From positions 1 to 64,000 of the forward strand of contig NW_024067847.1 in assembly GCF_009389715.1 (NCBI RefSeq): a DNA stretch of 64,000 nt. Reading direction: 5' to 3'. Shown here one piece after another: positions 48,716 through 61,200 of this stretch. Each line of letters starts with the position of its first letter. The stretch's first letter is position 1. The translations under genes were made by a program, and so were the position numbers. This DNA comes from Phoenix dactylifera (Eukaryota > Streptophyta > Magnoliopsida > Arecales > Arecaceae). The notes below the pieces were generated by a model that worked only from the letters and a program-made list of their open reading frames with translations, was not told the DNA's origin and ran no database searches.

Positions 48716-50929
48716 TTGAGGGAGAAGGTGGGTTATACCATTTTACTATAAATACATTTCATTCGAGTACAAAATATCCTGAAATTGAATAGAGATCAAA
48801 GATAAATTCTCCTAGATAGTATTCGCAAAATAACTGGCCACATATGATTCCACCTAATCTATAGCATCACTCACCTCTCTAAAGATATGAGTCACCTCGA
48901 GACCCTCTAGATCCCAATGATGCTCCAACTATACATTGATAATGGACAAAATCTTAATATTCACTGCACATAAATTCATACATAGTTAGATGCCCCTTGA
49001 TCTATATAAATTTCAGAGAAAATAAAAAAATAACAAAAACAAGAACTAGGTAGTGGAGAGCTACAGTCATGCTTCGGTTCACTATATACTAGCAAGTAAT
49101 CCCTGCATGCAATGTAGGATTTAGTTAAACAATATGAAAAATTAATAGAGTGGTAAGGATCAGCAAAATTTATAGTTAAACATTGGATGATACATAAAAT
49201 GCTAATAAGTTTTTTTGAAATGATCGGACTCGGAGCTCACTTTCCAAGGGAGAAGACGCAAGTGAAACTTCTTCTCATAATTTATAATTTTTGCATTAAG
49301 ACTAAAGATAAGCCCTTAATTTTGCATTGAAAATGGAAATAATCTCCACCAAGAATCGCAAGAATTTAGTGATGGTTGTATTGTTACAACCATAAAAAAG
49401 ATACAATGTTCTTCTCATAGATCTCCCTACTTTGCTTACAATCCTATTTCACTCGGACCACCTAATATGTGTGATATCATTATCAAGCAGCTTGTGCCGG
49501 AAAAGATCAAGCCTCTTTTTTGAAAAAAAATAGAGGAAGGGGGTGGAGGGTGTTTAAAAATAGTCAAACCGTCTTGGGCTCTCCAAGCACGATATATTTT
49601 TATAAAAGGAAAGGTAGAAATCACAACAATACATACATCTATTGTAGAACTACAACTATATTTGATTCTTTCTTAGAGAAAAAAGAAATTTGTCACTATA
49701 ACATCAAGTGGAAATTCCAAACACAGAATTCAATCCATTGAAAAGAGGAATCTCAAACAAACTCTAACTAACATAAAAAACTATATTAGAGTAATCATTT
49801 TATCCAACTCCAAAAAAATGTAAACAGGAGACTAAAAAAGAAAAATGAAGGAATGAGATTATAAAATATGGGAGGAGGAAGTGTTACCATTTGGAAGAGA
49901 GGAACAGAAAAACTCAAGCCGTAACCTTTGTTAGAATTTCTATAGCCATTGCCTAGAATAGAACGCTCATCTTCTCTTGAATACCTAGAGGAAACACCAA
50001 ATCTTGCCAAGAATCGAAAGAGAGAGTGTGAGAGATAGAGGGGAGAGAGTGTGAGAGATAGAGGGGATCGGCGGTGAGAGTTTTAGTTATTCCGGCTTGG
50101 CAGCCTTGTAAATTTTGAAAGACCTCCTTCGGCATCTATAGATTGTATGTCTCTATCCTCCTTCTATGTCCTACACAAGAAGAGAGTAGGTAAAGAGACT
50201 TCGCGAGCTCTTTAATGGTAATGACGATATTGGGATTTTCCCCTAGAAACCCCTAAAGACTGGAGCAAAAAGAGCGATAAAGAAGGAAGATAGAGCAATT
50301 AGGGTTAGGATTTCGAATGAAGAGAGGAGGGGGTTCAAATCCCTCCAAGAAAGTGGGGAGATGGAGAGAGAAGAGGGAAGAGGGGTGAAGAGAGCAAAGA
50401 GAGGGTTTTGAAGGAAATAGGATGGTGGTGGTGGTAGTCTTCGGGTAGAGGGAGAGAAATAGGAGAGGGCTACCACCCCCTATCTCTCCAAGCCATGCTT
50501 GGCTGGTTAGGCGTCCGTCTCCCTCTACGCTGCTAACCAAAGATAGATTGTAGTCACCAAGGAAAAAAGAGGTTGCCGGTGCATCTAGAGCTTAACATAT
50601 GGCGTTTGAGGAGAGGGGGGAGCTAAACTCGTGGCTAAATAAGGATATGTCGTTGTCACCAAGAAAAAAAAAAAAGAGGCACATGGTGCATCCGTTGCTC
50701 AACACATGGCACATTAGGAGGATACTAAACTTTTCTTTAGGGCCATTTTTTGTTAGGTAAATATTACGAAAAAATTGATTAACTTTTCTATTAATCTTCC
50801 TATGCACTTCTCTAGCTAGATAAGTTATTTTCTCATAAATAATATTTATCCCCTAAATAAAAGAAAAGTATTACCACCGAGGATGTGGTAAGTCATTTTC
50901 AAAATAACTCTATTTGTTTTATTCCTAAA

Positions 50930-51250
50930 ATACTCCTAACCTCATAATAATAATATTATTATAATATAATATTATATTTATTATTATATTGTATAATACA
51001 ATATAATATAATATATTATATATTATAATAATATAACATATAATAAAATAATATATATTATCATATAAATAATATATATATATTTTGCTAAACGTATAAA
51101 TAATATATTATTATTATAACATAACATATTATTACAATAATGTATCATATTCTAATATAATATAATATAATATTATTATAATATCATAGTACATTATAAT
51201 ATAATATATTACCTATATAATACAATATTATATATAATAATTTATCTATT
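50930..51250. repeat. AT-only low-complexity tract
   Basis: Almost exclusively ATTATA/TAATAT words, about 460 bases upstream of the Ca2+-ATPase start. Imperfect inverted words at about 50750-50780 (TTAGGTAAATATTACG) and 51333-51372 (TTACCTAAATATTGTTTGG) could be decayed ends of a DNA element. Confidence 0.5.
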
Positions 51251-51708
51251 TTCTATTATGGAAAATAGAGAAAGAATATGGATCAATAGATTTCGGAACA
51301 ATTTTTTAATACATAAAAGAATATAAATTAATTATTTTTTACCTAAATATTGTTTGGAAAATATTTATGCAGAAAAATATAGGTTTTCGGTAGGTCTTCT
51401 ACCCTGGGCCTGTGGATCTAGATTTTGAAATCGTCAACATCGCGGCGGGATCCCGGACGTTGGCATGGAAGATTGTTCAACATCATGGCGGTGCAGGATG
51501 TATTTCTCTATGAGAAGAAAGTTGACAAATTCGCTCTTCTGACCCTCCCACTACTTCCCGTCCTGATCGCCGGCCGAAACAAACGCCATATGCATATAAA
51601 AAAATCGTGGCTTTCGAAGGGGGGAAAGCTTTTAATAAACTCTGACCCCTAGCTCGGAATCCCTCCAGCGCAAAAAAAAAAAAAAAGGTCGCGAGGGGCG
51701 GGGCGGAG

Positions 51709-52248
51709 ATGGAGGAGTTCCTGAGGAAGAACTTCGATGTGCCGCCGAAGAACCCGTCGGAGGAGGCGCAGCGCCGGTGGCGGAGCCAGGTGGGGAAGAT
51801 CGTCAGGAACCACCGGCGGCGGTTCCGCATGGTCCCCGATCTCGACAAGCGCTCCGAGTCCCAGGCCAAGCAGCGCAAGATCCAGGTCCCTGCCACTTGT
51901 CCTCTCTCTTTCTCTCTCTGCGATCTATGGAGAAGCTCTCTCTTTTCTCTTAACAAATCTTATTGTTTCAATAGTTCTCGAGTCGGTACTTTCTGTAGAC
52001 ATGGAAAAAAAGTTCTTTCCTTTTTTTTGTCCCTACAGTTCTTTATATTAAGAAAGGGGTTGCATGAGAGATTTTGAGATAGAAAATTGGACGAAGAGGA
52101 GTCCATAATAATTTGGATCTGTAGCTCGTTTTTTCCGCATGGTACGATTTCGAACGTCGAGGCCAAAAAAAAAAAAAAAAAAAAAAATCTCGCGTCCGAA
52201 TGGGTGTGAAACGGAAATATCTTTTCCCCTTCCTTATGAGTTTTTTTT

Positions 52249-52279
<31 letters not shown>

Positions 52280-55200
52280 GGGTGGGGGGGAGGAAGCTTC
52301 CATGAAGTTTCTCCCGGAGGAAACGATATGAAATAAATTGATTTGAAAGTGATCCCTTAATTTATGTCGTACGCCTTGTTCGTTCGTTCTGCGTCTTCCG
52401 TTCCTTATCCCGTTATGAAACCAACAAAGCCTCAGTCAGTCAGTCGTAAATAGCTTCAGTTATTAGTGTATGCGACAAAAAAGGGAAGAGTATTAGTGGC
52501 GGGAGGTGGAGGTCAGCACACGTCTGTAATGGGAACCCTTAGTGGGTTAGGTGTAGTAATGGGTCCACCTATATGGCTGGAAATCTCATGCCGACCATAC
52601 CGGTTTTACCAAATCTTTTGTAGGGCCCATGCATCAACAGCGTATTTGGTCAGATCATGTTTGAATGGCATTCAACTGCACCAACTTCGAATCTTGGAGG
52701 AACATGGGCTGCATAATGTTACCTGAAAATGTTTTAGGATGTGTTCAGATGGAAAGGAGTGGCAAGTTTTTGAATGGACTTTTGACTTGAATTTTTCTTT
52801 GGGGGGCACATCGATCTTTGGCACCTTTGAATCGTCCAAAATGACTTTGATCCGATCAGCAATTAAAAGTTTTCAGCTTTTGTGTGCAGCACCTTTGATG
52901 GGATTGCAATGGTAGAAAGCAAGGTTTATAATAAGATGTTTTACAATTATGATCAGAATCTAGATAGTAGCCATTGCCTAGCCATTATTCAATCATGCCA
53001 TAATACTTTTAAATTCAAATATCTACGCTACTGCAAGAATTTTTTATTCAGTAAAGGTCACTTTAGCAAATAGCAGAAGTTTCCCATCGGCTATTGTCCA
53101 TTATCTTCCATTGTAATGGCTAATAATGGTCATTACAACAGCTATTATTCTTTTACTGAATAAACTCAGTGTTGGTCTGAATGGGTTTATTGGCCATTTT
53201 TTCTGCTACAATGATGTGTAAGAGGTTGAGAGGGTGTCCATTATTTAGTCTAAACCATATGATCAACACCATTACCAACTGAGTTGGACTTATTTGTGGT
53301 GAGAAAATGGTTTATGTATCTGGTAAATACAGTCAATTTTTTGGATCATGTGAGCTATAAAGGGCTGTCGTCCTCTAAAGAAGAAAATTATCAATGAATT
53401 GAGTGTCCCATCATATGCACATCCAGTGACAGGAGGGTGTCTGTTTTGTATATGGTTGAAGTGTCCATACACGTGATATTTAAGAGGTGAATAATGTATT
53501 GAGGTGCCTGGATCTGCATGGTAATTAGATTTAAATTAACATCAAGTTGGTCAAATGATCCTCCCAAACCTAATGATACTAGTGAAACCCTTTTGTGTTC
53601 TTGAAACACTTTTATGTTCTCCAATATCCAGTCAACATGTGTGATTTGGAAATATCTAATATCTTGGCAATCAGTTTCAACATATAAGTATGACTCTACG
53701 ATTTGCATACTAATTTCCCCATTTCAGCTTGTTTGAAGGGAAGAAGTTTATTTTTATTTTAAACACAATTTCAAGCAAAAACATTTGGTTCTCGTCCCAA
53801 ACATTCAAAGTTGGGGATCTATATATGGTTGTGATTATTGAATGATGATATCCTTAATAATCTCTACTATCATAACGAAAACTCTTGGGTGTAACACTTC
53901 AACCCTCTTTTGACTCCACATTTTGTTATATTTACGAAAATACCTTTAATCAGAAAGACTTTAGTCTTTATCTATATATAAATTTGTTTTTTTTCCTTTT
54001 TGGGTCCATGGGGGACATGCACCATTTTCTACATACTAGTTCTAAAATTTCGGAACTAAGGTCTGGAAACTCGATTTCCGCTTTGAGTAAGTCCATGGAG
54101 CTTCATTTTGACGGTTTTAGAAGTTCTACTCCAAGTTTTAGATTTTCAATAAACAAAAAACTAACATGAATATAAAAGAAGCCAAGAAAAATTATTACAT
54201 GACATTTCAAAGTGTTTTGTGCTATATAGGTTCTTTATTTTTGCAATTTCAACAATTTTGGGCTGAAGTTAATTTTACATAAGTCAAATTCCTAAGTATA
54301 TTGTTATTTTGTACTGCAATATATATTATTTATAACCTTTGATTCATTGTATGCCATCCTATACTGAACCAGGCGGTACGGGCTATGCTGTACCAGTTTG
54401 GTATTTGTACATGCTACGGGGGGTGTATCAACACTCGATACACCGAACTAGCCCCCATACCAGGCGTACCGACACAGTGACAGGATGGCACCGGTACGGG
54501 GCCCGGTATCGAGACAACGTACTTTGCTTTGTTTGTTTCAAAATTTATTGTGTTCATCAACCATGAAACTTTTTAGTGCCTAGTATATCCAAATCTTTTT
54601 CTTCACTTTTTAGGAGAGCTCACTATTATATTGAATTTAGCATTTCTTACTTATATTTGAGCTTAAGAGGCATTTATTTCTTATATTTGGGGTTATGGAA
54701 TGTTATATTTATTTTAGATAGAAAATATTATTTTTATGAAATGTATTATATGTAGTTGTTCACAATAATCTTTATAAAGTTCTGTAATAAGGGCCATTGT
54801 AGTGACCGAGTGGCCGATCTGTCGTTTGCCGACCTTGGTGGATGTGGCGAGGTTATCAGGGCGCAGGGTCAGCGATCTACTGGACTCTGAGGGGGGTTGT
54901 TGGAGGGTGGGGTTGATTCGGGAGGTATTTGGAGAGCAGTTGGCGGAGCTGGTTCTGTCTTTGCCAGTCCCCACGGGGGGGGGAGTCTGATAGATTAGTG
55001 TGGAGGGCGACGGGACGGTCGCGAGTGCGGGTCAGAGATCTTCTTGCCCTGTTCAGTAGGGAGCCAGGCCGTCAGATTGCGGGTAGTTGGATATGGAGGC
55101 TACGGATTCATCCCCGAGTGGCACTCTTCATCTGGAAGGTGGCTTGGGGTTGCCTTCCGACCAGGAGTTTATTAGCCCGGCGCGGTGTGCGGGTACCTCA

Positions 55201-58200
55201 GCATTGCGAGGCTTGTGGTGATAGTGAGGAGACCATCGAGCATGTCCTTCTGCGGTGCCCCAGGGCCTATGAGATATGGCGGAGGTCATCGGTGCCACTA
55301 CCTGTCTCGGTGGGATCAGCACAGGACCTGTTGCAGCTATTGAGAGATTCCATGAGGTGTCCTAGGTCTGTTGAGGATGGGATTCTTAGGGCATACCTGT
55401 CCTACCATATCTGGCTGGACAGGAATGCTGGTATTTTCGAGGGGAGGCGGGCGCCTCCGTGGATGGTGGTAGACAGAGCGGCGCGTCATGCGAGAGAGAT
55501 TATTGCGACTTCCGTTGTGATTTCCTCTGGGATAGACAGGGACACCTGGGGTACTCACGCTATTTCAGCGCCATGTTTTGCCCTTGTTTCTTGGGTACCC
55601 CCACCCCCTGGTTATCTCAAAGTAAATTTCGACGGCAGTAGGTCTGCGGATGGCGTGACTGGAGGGATTAGCTTTGTGATCAGAGACCACTTTGGAAGGA
55701 TGATTGTTGCAGGCGGGCGCCGGACACCTGGCCTCACTGTTGTTGGGGCAGAGCTGCGAGCTGCCTGGGAGGGGTTATCCTATGCTAGGCAGGTGCTTGG
55801 TGTGGAGCGGGTGTTCCTTGAGGGGGACTCAGTGGTGGTGATTGACTGGATCCGGGGGGTGGACAGGTATGGTGATGGTCACCCCCTTATCCGGGAGACA
55901 CGCAGGATGGCTCAGATGTTGGGCGGCTTTCAGGCTTTTCATGTGTTTAGGGAGGCGAACAGGGCTGCAGATTGGATTGCCTCTTATGTCGCCCGGCACT
56001 CCGGGAACTTTTTGTGGACGCTGGACTCAGATGTCCCTTCTGCTTTGTTGTCTTTACTTTCACGCGATTTAGATGGGTGTACTCAGGTTAGACTTATATG
56101 AATGAGTAACCGCTTTTTACCAAAAAAAAAAAAAAAAAAAGAGGCCTTAGCTCATCAAGGGTTATGTTTATTATTTGTTCCCTTTTTTAACTAAAGAAAA
56201 GCAATGAGAAACCACTAAATATTGGCACCATATAGACTTTGTACTTAAATAAATAAGGAAATCACCACAATAAGATATCAACACTAAAATTAAGCTTTTA
56301 AAAAAAACATCTATAGCTAGTCTTCGTCAATTTCAGCTAAAAATGACCGCTACCTGAAATTGGGCCAAAACCTTGATATCAACTTATCACCAGAGTGTTA
56401 GTTGGATGCTAGGGTGATATAAATCTCTCAAGATGCCTAGGCAGCCTTATCTTGTCATTATATGCACAAAGGCATATGCATGTTTGTGCATTTGTCTATG
56501 AACATAAATAGATACACATGCAACTATATAAGTATATATGCATGAAAATACATGCAACATTTTAAACAAGTGTGTATGCATATACTTAAACATATATCTG
56601 TATGTACAAAATCCATACATGTCTCATGGGTTTGTACATGTATTATCTTTGATCTTGTAATTTTTATTCATAAATGAGGTGTGAATACTCTTTAAGGAGT
56701 CAAACACATCGACTGGACTCAAGATAAAATAAAATTGTATTAGAAGTGTAAGATAAGTTAGGTGGAACAACTAACCAAGTTACACGAAAGCCTTCCATTT
56801 GAAACCCTAGAGCCAACCTCTAGTCTCTAGTAGAATTGACTATTAAGGAACTTTGGCAATTTGCATTTCTTGAGCAAAGGCATTAATAGCATATGTGATT
56901 ACTTATGTTTTATTTATGAGTTCAATATACAAACTAGAGAGTGTCATGACAGTGTTTTTACCGTGCATATTTTAAAGCATGTTAAAATGTTGGTTTCATG
57001 AAACATAAGAAAACGTGATGATATAATGAAGTAGTTGAAATAAAGAATGACTGTGTAACTTTGCACTAAATCTATTGCTTGGGCAATTTCCTTTGTTCCT
57101 GGGTGATAACCTAGGTGATTTGCTCGGTCCATCTCTTGGAGCCACCCAACTTTTTTTACAATTATGCCTACAACACATGGATTTTGAGTTTAGTTAGTAG
57201 TAATAAAATAGGTGGTAAGTAAAACTATAGTAATAGTTTCCTCGATAATTTTCACATTAATGTATTGTCGAACATGCCTATCATGTTGTAGTAATACACT
57301 TTGGACTCATTTGGTTCGCGGAAGAAGAAGGGGGGGAGTGTGGTCAACATAAAAATAAAGAAATATTTCTTATTTGGTTGGAGTTTTCAAAGGAGAGAGA
57401 TGGAAAAATAGCATTCTTATGGAAATACGATTTCCATGTTTCATGGAAAAGAAAAACCTATGGGAGACATGGGACAACTACTTTTTCACTGGTTGGAAAT
57501 TGGAGTCTCTTTTTGTTTCAAAAGTACCCTTAAGCCATCAAAATTCATGGATAAGGTTTTTTCCTTTATTAAGGGTATAATAGGTATTTCATATAATTTT
57601 TTAGAAAAGTAGATATTCAACCAAACATAAGCCACTCTGAAATGTGCCTTTTTTTTAATGATCAACCAAATATGTCAAAACCATTTTTTCAGGCATTATA
57701 TTCTCAAGAATCATCTTTTCATGACAAATATTCTAGTGAGGAAAAATTCTTTCTGCGAACCAAATGGATCCTTTCTGATTCTTCTTCTTTGTGAAGTTTA
57801 ATCTCTCTCTCTTTCCCCCACCTCTCTTTCTTGTTTTAGCCCATTTTGCTTACAAACAGTCTATAAAGAAACAAAAATCAATATTCATAATAAGGGTTTA
57901 AACTTGCTTTGAAACCAAAATATCAAAGCTCGATCATGTTACATGTAATGTATCTACGTTATTGAACTTGCTGCTTATATGCACTATAGAGTCACTCTAG
58001 CCTTTTTCCAAAGTGATAGTCAAATAACCCAACCTCACATCTCTCTTGTTCCACCCTTTTATGAAAATAGATTTTAAGGTTATTAGCTGATTCAAGCCAA
58101 TGTATTGATCAAGTTAGGATGGAGCATGAAATATGGGTGGAGCGTAGGTTCCGTGGCTATGTTTATGGCCTTCGATATAAGCATTGTCTTTTCTTTATTG

Positions 58201-61200
58201 CTAGATTTTAGGTAAATGGGATGTGGGTTGGCGAAACTCTAACCTTCCTATTTGGTAACAATCTAGGGCCTCTACCAAAAAAGCTAGCTAGGAGGTATTA
58301 TTTAGGTTCCTTAGCCCTATATAGGTACCCAACATCTACCCAATGCATCGTCGATGTGGGACTAAATACGCCCACGTAGATTTCACATATTGAGGAGGTT
58401 TAATCTTTGGTATCCTTGCCAGGCTAAGGGTCTAAATTCATTCAAATCCAATCATAGATATTACAAATTCAGTCACAAATACCACGATCAGCTCGTGGTC
58501 AATCCAAATGGGCCCGTGTTGCAGTGTCTTCTAGTTCACATGGGCCATGGGCTGGGTCCACTCTAATACCATTTATAACAACTTAGGATCTCATCCAAAA
58601 AGGCTAGTTAGAATGTGTTATTTGGGTTTCTTGGCCATGTATAAATATCCAAGATCTACCCTAGTGCATGACTGTTGTGGGACTAAATACATACCTGCGC
58701 GGGTCCTCACATGTGTCCAATATAATAAAGATTACCTCTTCCTCTAATCTTATTCATTTAGATTATTAGGACCATGCATCTTTTACCTTCTATAGAAGGT
58801 TTTTTATTATACGTTCTGTTTATCATTAACAATTCTGACTTCTTCAATTCTTGAATGTTGCACTGATCCCATGATACATCGAATAAACCTTTGCTACTAT
58901 AATTCATCGCACATGGATCAGTGCATTGTTTTGTAGAACATTGTATTACATGGTGCACTGTGCTGGTGAGGAGTTGGTAGACTACACCAATAATGCTTAA
59001 TGTATTAGTTTTTTTTTTAATAAATTAGGATATGGAGGGGCTCTAACCCCACACCTTACCAAATACCCACACCCCCACCTAGGCCGAAGCCCAGACCCCT
59101 AGGCAAACTGTGCCTAGCACTTGGGGTACCAGGGCGCAGAGTTTATGGGGGCTGAAACGAGGGTCAACATGCTGTGTAGTCGAACCCCTGTACCTTGCCT
59201 AAAATGCCAAGGGTTTGTACCATCCAAACCAAAGTTTGGTGGTATGCATACCTTTTTCCTCAAGTTTAGAAAATTAGATATGTTACTGCATGGATAAAAA
59301 TACATCTAAGCTAAATTTTGAGACATCATGCGAGCATGTGTTTCATTCCCTTAAACTACATATATTTTCAACTGATTATATAGTTTATTGTAGTTTTTAC
59401 CTTATATCTTGTACTTCTTTACTTTTATTTTTTGGGTTGATTGAACATAAATATATAATGCTAGTCCATGTTATTTGTGTGTTAGATCTTTTCAGATGAT
59501 GAAGAGCATATATCTAGGATTTGCTTCATGGCAATCGCCATGCATATTTAATATGGTTTAGAATGTTATTTTTATCTTATGGGCCAAAATCATGGTTGAA
59601 TGTTAAAATGTGTCTAATGTTAGAGGTGCGAAGAGTAAGAGGGACATCTAATCATTCAAGAATCCACTAAGATATTTCAGAAGGGATGGGACAGAGGAGG
59701 TGGCTGGTAAAGATTGCAAAGCAAGCACACACTACTCAAAACATCCATAAGCAGTTGTTAGAGGGGTTCATAAATTACAAACACCCTTAACAGGGGGTAA
59801 GAAACTAGTAGAAAAGACTGGAACAGGAAAAATAAAAAGTTTTTACAAATATTTTGATGAACCAATGGAAATATCCTAACCAGTCCTGATGAGGTAGTAC
59901 TGGCACTGACATGTTAAAGCTTTGAAATTTGGAGGCCCTTTTATGATGGAGGATTATACAAATCCAAGAGGTGCAAGTTTCAGGGACACTGAATGTAAGA
60001 TATAACTCAAGAATTTAAAAATATCCAAAGGAGAATAAAAAATATCACATGTATTTGATAAGTGGAAAATGAAATACTTTTTGCAAGGTTTTGGAATGAA
60101 CTAGAGGTGAATTATGTTGATTGTGTCAGAACTGTCAGATCGCATACAGTGGGTTGGCTTATGGCATAACTTTGTGGTAACATAATGAAACAGTAAAGAA
60201 ACATGATGGCCCTTTATAATGAAAGCGAGATCAAAGATCCAAACAGGTGCAAGTCAGAGACTGATCTGAAAGGTTCAGATTCCAGCTACAATTGTTAAAT
60301 TTCTGATCAGACTTCAGATCTGAAGTTTTCATGTGATCTTGATTAAATTCTTTAGTCGTTTGCATCCAGTAAATTTTCTGATGGCAAATGGAAAACATGA
60401 TGTGGGGTTTCAGCCAGCGTTCAGCTATATTTATCAAAGTGATCCTGACATTAGATTGGTGAGCAAGTAAAAATAAACTTGTCAAGATTAAAGCTTACTA
60501 GCACGAATCTTCTATGAAAGATGACATTCCCACTCTCAAATCTCCTTGGAAACCGGTCCCTCCACATGCTTCCTGAGTCTTGTTTTATTATTTTTTTAAG
60601 GAGACCTTCCTAATGCCCGGATCGGACCCGCTTCCAATAACCAAGGATTGAAGGATGAGCCATTGTGTCATGCTAAGTGTCAGAAGCTGTCATGACAAGC
60701 TTGAAAAGAAAACTAGGATGGGGGTTGTATTCCAACAATATACGTGTAAATATGTTATTTCTCCTAAAATATAGAAGGGGCCCATCTTCCTTCTCTTCCT
60801 CTTTTATGTGCAAGTACAACTAGATTGCTTATTCACTAATTTGAATATGGATATATTGTGTACATAGGATTCCTTACACTCATCCTAAATTCCAGTCCAA
60901 AACCTTCAGTTTATTAATAAATCTTATGAACAAAATCCTGCAAATGGTAAAATCTATATGAGGATGAGTTGTTCCCGATCACTATGCAACTAGTCCTCAT
61001 CACTCAAGTTGTTCCCTATACCCACCTAGGTTCACTAGATACTTTAACTTTTCTTATCATGCAACTTTTTCATTAATTTGAATCTCATAGTTATGATAGC
61101 GATGACAAGGAGGTAGTTTTACCATTTTGGACTGGCTTCCCTGCAACACGAGATTAAGGCATAATATTCTTACCATTTGTTGTTGTCTACTTACCAGGAG

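Larger units (their letters stand above)
51886..61197 (+). other. Very long first intron (9312 bp) of the Ca2+-ATPase, loaded with transposons
   Basis: Bounded by CAG|GTCCCT and TTACCAG|GAG, joining phase 0 residues in the conserved KIQ-EKIRV segment. It holds homopolymer tracts (52165-52290), a repeat at 54345, a LINE, a Tourist-like MITE, a TRIM-like element and a SINE-like candidate. Stretches 52300-54340, 56150-57300 and 59270-61190 show nothing further that I can name. Confidence 0.85.
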
